Below are positions 7,861 through 10,653 of a stretch of 10,653 nucleotides of DNA, one piece after another. The DNA comes from WHTX01 sp038255145 (GTDB lineage Bacteria > Actinomycetota > Acidimicrobiia > Acidimicrobiales > CAIXPF01), in NCBI GenBank assembly GCA_038255145.1, contig JBBSLP010000105.1, positions 1 through 10,653 of the forward strand, in the 5' to 3' direction. Position 1 is the stretch's first letter. Every line of letters starts with the position of its first letter. Below the pieces are notes generated by a model. That model was not told the origin of the DNA, did no database searches, and saw nothing but the letters and a program-made list of their open reading frames with translations. Both the position numbers and the translations under genes were made by a program.

Positions 7861-7878
7861 CCGGTGGTGGACCACCGG
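7861..7878. promoter_or_regulatory. Perfect 8-bp inverted repeat, candidate operator between divergent genes
   Basis: CCGGTGGT (7861-7868), two bases GG, then the exact reverse complement ACCACCGG (7871-7878). It lies 28 bases before the CoA-transferase start and 83 before the flavoprotein start. A TAGCGT hexamer on the minus strand (7899-7894) could be a -10 for the CoA-transferase, placing the repeat just downstream of its start of transcription, a position suited to a repressor. It could equally fold as an mRNA hairpin. No regulator gene is adjacent. Confidence 0.45.
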
Positions 7879-7961
7879 GTCGATTGGCGCCCGACGCTAG
7901 ACGCGGACCCTGCCGAGCTGTGCCGTCGGGCACGTCACGGGCCCCGAGTACGGCTCAGACC

Positions 7962-8915
7962 ATGCGCTTCGACAACCGGGTGACCCGGATGCTCGGCGTG
8001 GACGTGCCCATCGTCCAGGCCCCCATGGGGTGGATCGCCCGGTCCACGCTCGCCGCCGCCGTCTCCGAGGCCGGAGGCCTGGGCGTCATCGAGACCTCGT
8101 CGGGCGCCCTCGACGAGATCAAGGACGAGATCCGCAAGATGCGCGAGCTCACCGACAAGCCCTTCGCCGTCAACATCGCCCAGGCCTTCGTGCGCGACCC
8201 GTCCATCGTCGACTTCGTCGTCGACCAGGGCGTCAAGGTCGTCACCACCTCGGCCGGCAACCCCCAGAAGTACACCGGGCTGCTCAAGGAGGCCGGCCTG
8301 GTCGTCTTCCACGTCGTGCCCACCCTGGCCGGGGCGCTCAAGGCGGTCGAGGCCGGGGTCGACGGCCTCGTGGTCGAGGGCGGCGAGGGCGGTGGCTTCA
8401 AGAACCCCCGCGACGTGGCCACCATGGTGTTGCTGCCCCTCATCCGCTCCAAGGTGTCGGTGCCCATCATCGCCGCCGGTGGCATCATCGACGGTCGATC
8501 CATGGCCGCGGCCTTCGCCCTCGGCGCCGAGGCCGTGCAGATGGGCACCCGCATGGTGTCCGCGGCCGAGTCCCCCGTGCACGACAACTGGAAGCAGGCC
8601 ATCATCAACGCGGCCGAGACCGACACGGTCATGTTGAACCGCCACGCCTCACCCGCCCTGCGGGCCCTGCGCACCGAGCGCAGCGAGTCCCTCGAGTTCG
8701 CCACCGAGGGCAACGCCATGACCCTCTTCGGCAGCGCCCTCGACCTCTACTTCGGCGGCGACATGGAGGCCTCCCTGGCCCTGACCGGCCAGGTGGCGGG
8801 GCGCATCGACGAGGTCCTGCCCGTGGCCGAGATCATCCGCCGCACCGTGGCCGAGTTCGGCGACGTGCTCAGTGAGCTGGCCGACAGCTACCTGGCCGGA
8901 GCCGACACCCCCTAG
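7962..8915 (+). CDS. Nitronate monooxygenase-like FMN flavoprotein
   Basis: Soluble TIM-barrel flavoprotein of 317 residues in the nitronate monooxygenase / FabK / 2-nitropropane dioxygenase family. FMN-binding elements are visible: VQAPMGW (18-24), VPIIAAGGIIDGRSM (167-181) with the phosphate-binding Gly pair, and QMGTRM (193-198). At the position where nitronate monooxygenases and FabK carry a catalytic His (GxExGGHxG), this protein reads GGEGGGFKN, with F146 in place of His. The fold and cofactor are therefore well supported, but the nitronate reaction is not, and the name should be taken as family only. Such proteins are often found with acyl-CoA enzymes in actinobacteria, which agrees with the divergent CoA-transferase. 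No clear ribosome binding site precedes the ATG. TACGGC at 7949-7954 is a poor -10, so whether the mRNA is leaderless is open. It converges on the roadblock gene with ten bases between stops. Confidence 0.9.
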   Translation: MRFDNRVTRMLGVDVPIVQAPMGWIARSTLAAAVSEAGGLGVIETSSGALDEIKDEIRKMRELTDKPFAVNIAQAFVRDPSIVDFVVDQGVKVVTTSAGNPQKYTGLLKEAGLVVFHVVPTLAGALKAVEAGVDGLVVEGGEGGGFKNPRDVATMVLLPLIRSKVSVPIIAAGGIIDGRSMAAAFALGAEAVQMGTRMVSAAESPVHDNWKQAIINAAETDTVMLNRHASPALRALRTERSESLEFATEGNAMTLFGSALDLYFGGDMEASLALTGQVAGRIDEVLPVAEIIRRTVAEFGDVLSELADSYLAGADTP

Positions 8916-8925
8916 GCGGTCGCCC

Positions 8926-9351
8926 TCAGACGGTGGCCAGGGTCTTGAGCTCGGTGATGACGTCGGGGGTGAGGGCGGGCCCGGCCCTGGCCACCAGCAG
9001 GGTCATCTCGTAGGCGATGAGGCCGATCTCGCCGTCCTTGTCGGCGAGGACGCCCACCGCAGCGGCATCACCGAGGGCGGTGACGAAGAGGAAGCCGTTG
9101 CCGAACTCGACGATCATCTGCTCGAGGCCCTCGCCGTCGAGGCATCGGTCGGCGCCCTCGGCCAGGCTGATCAGGCCGGACACGATGGCCCCCAGCTGTT
9201 CGGCGGCCGAGCGCTCGAGGCCTCCCGAGTTGGCCACCAGCAGGCCGTCCGAGGACACGGCGATGGTGAAGAGCACACCCGGGGTGTCTTCCACGAAGGC
9301 CCCCAACAGCCAGTTGAAGTTCTGCGCCTCGGCACTGGTCGACCCGCTCAT
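8926..9351 (-). CDS. Roadblock/LC7 domain protein (CvnB-like)
   Basis: Small cytoplasmic protein of 141 residues, the usual size for the family. It opens with the conservon-type pattern NFNWLLGAFVEDTPGVLFTI (11-30), then SSDGLLVANSGGL (33-45), a central helix with EQLGAIVSGLISLAEGA (51-67), the strand GFLFVTAL (86-93) and LLVARAG near the end. Roadblock proteins of this kind (MglB, CvnB) form dimers and regulate small Ras-like GTPases. Its ATG overlaps the TGA of the sensor gene as ATGA, with GAGGAG (9357-9362) five bases upstream, so the two are translationally coupled. In Streptomyces conservons the order is sensor, roadblock, DUF742 protein, GTPase. Here the last two are absent and a convergent flavoprotein gene follows ten bases later. 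The GTPase partner, if any, must be encoded elsewhere. Confidence 0.92.
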   Translation of the reverse strand: MSGSTSAEAQNFNWLLGAFVEDTPGVLFTIAVSSDGLLVANSGGLERSAAEQLGAIVSGLISLAEGADRCLDGEGLEQMIVEFGNGFLFVTALGDAAAVGVLADKDGEIGLIAYEMTLLVARAGPALTPDVITELKTLATV

Positions 9352-10653
9352 GCCCGCTCCTCGTCTCCCTCGGCCGCCCCGGCGGAGGCGTCCTCGTCAC
9401 TGTCCATGACGGCTTCGGCCGTGGCCCGCCCGGCACTGAAGCCGTCCAGCCGCTGGCGTCGGGCGGCAGCCGAGCGTTCGACCTCGACCTCGCCGGCCAG
9501 TTCCCCGTTGCCGTTGCCGTTGCCGTTGCTGACGTCTGCGCCTGCACCCCGGCCCCGCTTGCGTCGGAAGGCGCCGATGGGGGCGTCGCCGGCCTCCCCA
9601 CCCCGGCTCGCTCCGGGCACCCGGCGTTGGAGGCCGGTGGTCGTGGTGGCGTCAGCCGTCGCCTCTCTCGCTGCAGCTCGGCCGGTGACCGGGGAACGTG
9701 ACGGTGTGGCCGATGACCCTGATGATGCGGGCGAGGTCGGGCGCGATGACGCCGGCTGGGTCCAGCGCGCCGCCGTGCGGTCGCTGGTGCCGCCGTCCTC
9801 CGCGCCGACCGCCGTTGCCGCCGCCGCACGGGGGGTGGCACCACGACGGCGGGGGGTGCCCGTGGTCGATCCAGGTCGGGGGGCGACCTCGATGGCCGAG
9901 GCCGGTACCCGCAGGGTGGCCACCAGGCCGTGCCCGGCGCTGTCCATGGTGGCGACCAGGCCGGTGCGGGCCGCCAGGCGCCCGGCGAGGAGGTGGCCCA
10001 GGCCGACTGCGGTCACGCCGCCGCTGGGCTCGTCCCCGGCGAGCAGCAGGTTGGCCCGATCGAGCTCGTCCCGACCCAGGCCCATGCCCTGGTCAGACAC
10101 GAGGATGACCAGATCCCGCCCGGGGTCGAAGCTGGCGCTGACCACGACGACGGCGTCGGGGGGGGAGGAGCGGGCGGCGTGGTCCAACAGCTCGGCCAGC
10201 ACGTGGATGACCGCGCCCACCGTGGACGGGGAGATCCACGTCTCGGGGAAGACGTCGAAGCGCACCCGGTCCCCGACCTCGGAGTCCCCACCGGCGATAT
10301 TGGCGGCGTCGAGGGCGGCCACCGGCCGTGACCAACGCTGTGGCGGTTCGGCGCCCGACGATATGAGCAGGCTCTCGGCGTTGCGGCGCAGGCGCAGCGC
10401 CAGGCGCACGAGCTCCTCGGGGTAGGGCTCGACGGTGGCCACCCCCAGCAGTTCGAGCTGACGGGCCACCAGGGACTGTCCCCGGCGACCGAGGAACGTG
10501 GCCACGTCGCGATCCCGCGAGCGCACCGGACCCGACGAGGTGGTGCCCGCAGCCGCAGGCGAAGGACGTCCGGCGACGACCGACGCCGACGCCGCCGACG
10601 GGGAGGCCAGCGACGGGGAGGCCACCGACGGGGAGGCCACCGACGGGGAGGCC
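9348..10653 (-). CDS. CvnA-like sensor ATPase / degenerate histidine kinase, C-terminal part (5' end outside window)
   Basis: The frame runs off the right edge, so the N-terminal sensor and membrane segments are unseen. Counting from a GTG at 10640, a Ser/Pro/Ala-rich repeat (1-20) leads to a dimerisation-like helix pair, FLGRRGQSLVARQLELLG (49-66) and LRLRRNAESLLISSGAEPP (82-100), then a HATPase_c domain (about 135-246). The G1 box DQGMG (183-187) and G2 box GLGHLLAGRLA (213-223) are present. The N-box reads ELLDHAARSSPP, with H154 replacing the Mg-binding Asn. Where conservon sensors have a DH pair before the Arg-rich helix, this has V78-R79. About 180 disordered residues follow, with an NG repeat. 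It overlaps the roadblock gene by four bases. The domain is sure. Kinase activity is doubtful, and it may act as an ATP-binding regulator or scaffold. Confidence 0.85.
   Translation of the reverse strand, partial: ASPSVASPSVASPSLASPSAASASVVAGRPSPAAAGTTSSGPVRSRDRDVATFLGRRGQSLVARQLELLGVATVEPYPEELVRLALRLRRNAESLLISSGAEPPQRWSRPVAALDAANIAGGDSEVGDRVRFDVFPETWISPSTVGAVIHVLAELLDHAARSSPPDAVVVVSASFDPGRDLVILVSDQGMGLGRDELDRANLLLAGDEPSGGVTAVGLGHLLAGRLAARTGLVATMDSAGHGLVATLRVPASAIEVAPRPGSTTGTPRRRGATPRAAAATAVGAEDGGTSDRTAARWTQPASSRPTSPASSGSSATPSRSPVTGRAAAREATADATTTTGLQRRVPGASRGGEAGDAPIGAFRRKRGRGAGADVSNGNGNGNGELAGEVEVERSAAARRQRLDGFSAGRATAEAVMDSDEDASAGAAEGDEERA
9357..9362 (-). promoter_or_regulatory. Ribosome binding site of the roadblock gene inside the sensor gene
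   Basis: GAGGAG on the minus strand lies five bases before the ATG, within the last codons of the sensor gene. It supports the overlapping ATGA start and coupled translation. Confidence 0.55.
9505..9528 (+). repeat. Hexanucleotide tandem repeat (CCGTTG) encoding Asn-Gly repeats
   Basis: Four exact copies of CCGTTG on the plus strand. On the minus strand, in the sensor frame, they encode Asn-Gly four times in the disordered C-terminal tail. The unit keeps the frame, so copy number could vary between strains. Confidence 0.9.
10596..10653 (+). repeat. 15-bp tandem repeat in the sensor gene, continuing past the window edge
   Basis: Unit CGACGGGGAGGCCAC, with copies at 10596-10610 (last base G), 10611-10625 and 10626-10640, and 13 bases of a fourth at 10641-10653. 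On the minus strand it encodes the pentapeptide VASPS in frame (one copy has L for V), a linker before the helical region. The true copy number is unknown because the window ends inside the array. Confidence 0.92.

Noticed and set aside
5037..8915. A plus-strand frame open for 1292 codons
   Set aside because: Its first two thirds lie antisense to the well-supported CoA-transferase and have a Gly/His/Val-rich, motif-free composition typical of GC-rich shadow frames. Only the last 317 codons, from the ATG at 7962, are a real gene.
9501..9530. Short direct repeats as a possible CRISPR array
   Set aside because: These are contiguous 6-base units without spacers inside a coding region. They are coding microsatellites.
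8872..10425. A 517-codon plus-strand frame opposite the roadblock and sensor genes
   Set aside because: It begins inside the flavoprotein gene and is Ser/Arg/Ala-rich without motifs. The minus-strand genes have clear domains and an ATGA overlap.

Overview
The window is about 10.6 kb of very GC-rich DNA (third codon positions almost all G or C). The gene content is actinobacterial: a DUF222/HNH nuclease gene with an actinobacterial-type LexA box, an ECF41 (SigJ-like) sigma factor, a conservon-type sensor/roadblock pair and a fused CaiB/BaiF CoA-transferase. An actinomycete or acidimicrobial host is my inference; the sequence does not fix the genus. Coding density is high. No rRNA, tRNA, CRISPR array, transposase or attachment site was seen, and no gap exceeds 175 bases.

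Layout. (1) At 2-538 (+) is the 3' end of a P1B-type heavy-metal ATPase with CopB-like transmembrane signatures, followed by a hairpin. (2) At 630-1601 (+) is an aldo/keto reductase. (3) Convergent to it is a minus-strand operon. An FAD-dependent oxidoreductase (2558-3853) is followed after 26 bases by an ECF41 sigma factor carrying a C-terminal SnoaL-like domain (1638-2531). (4) The 173-base gap 3854-4026 holds two divergent promoters. One is an ECF41-type promoter reading into the oxidoreductase. The other is a LexA-box promoter reading into the DUF222/HNH gene (4027-5439, +). Both appear to give leaderless or near-leaderless mRNAs. (5) At 5469-7832 (-) is a double-length CaiB/BaiF protein, divergent across 129 bases from a nitronate-monooxygenase-like flavoprotein (7962-8915, +). 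The gap contains a perfect 8-bp inverted repeat. (6) At 8926-9351 (-) is a roadblock/LC7 protein whose start overlaps the stop of a CvnA-like sensor ATPase (9348 to beyond the window end). This is a conservon-like AB pair without the usual C and D genes after it.

How the genes may work together. The clearest circuit is the sigma factor operon: the sigma factor lies in an operon with an oxidoreductase, and its family's promoter motif stands directly before that operon, so autoregulation is likely. The HNH gene is predicted to respond to DNA damage. The CoA-transferase and flavoprotein probably share acyl-CoA or carboxylate metabolism, but their substrates cannot be read from sequence. The sensor ATPase lacks residues expected of an active histidine kinase and may serve as a scaffold or regulator with its roadblock partner. 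I found no single unmistakably new multi-gene defence or mobile system. The points most worth following are the ECF41 circuit, the degenerate conservon pair and the asymmetric fused CoA-transferase.
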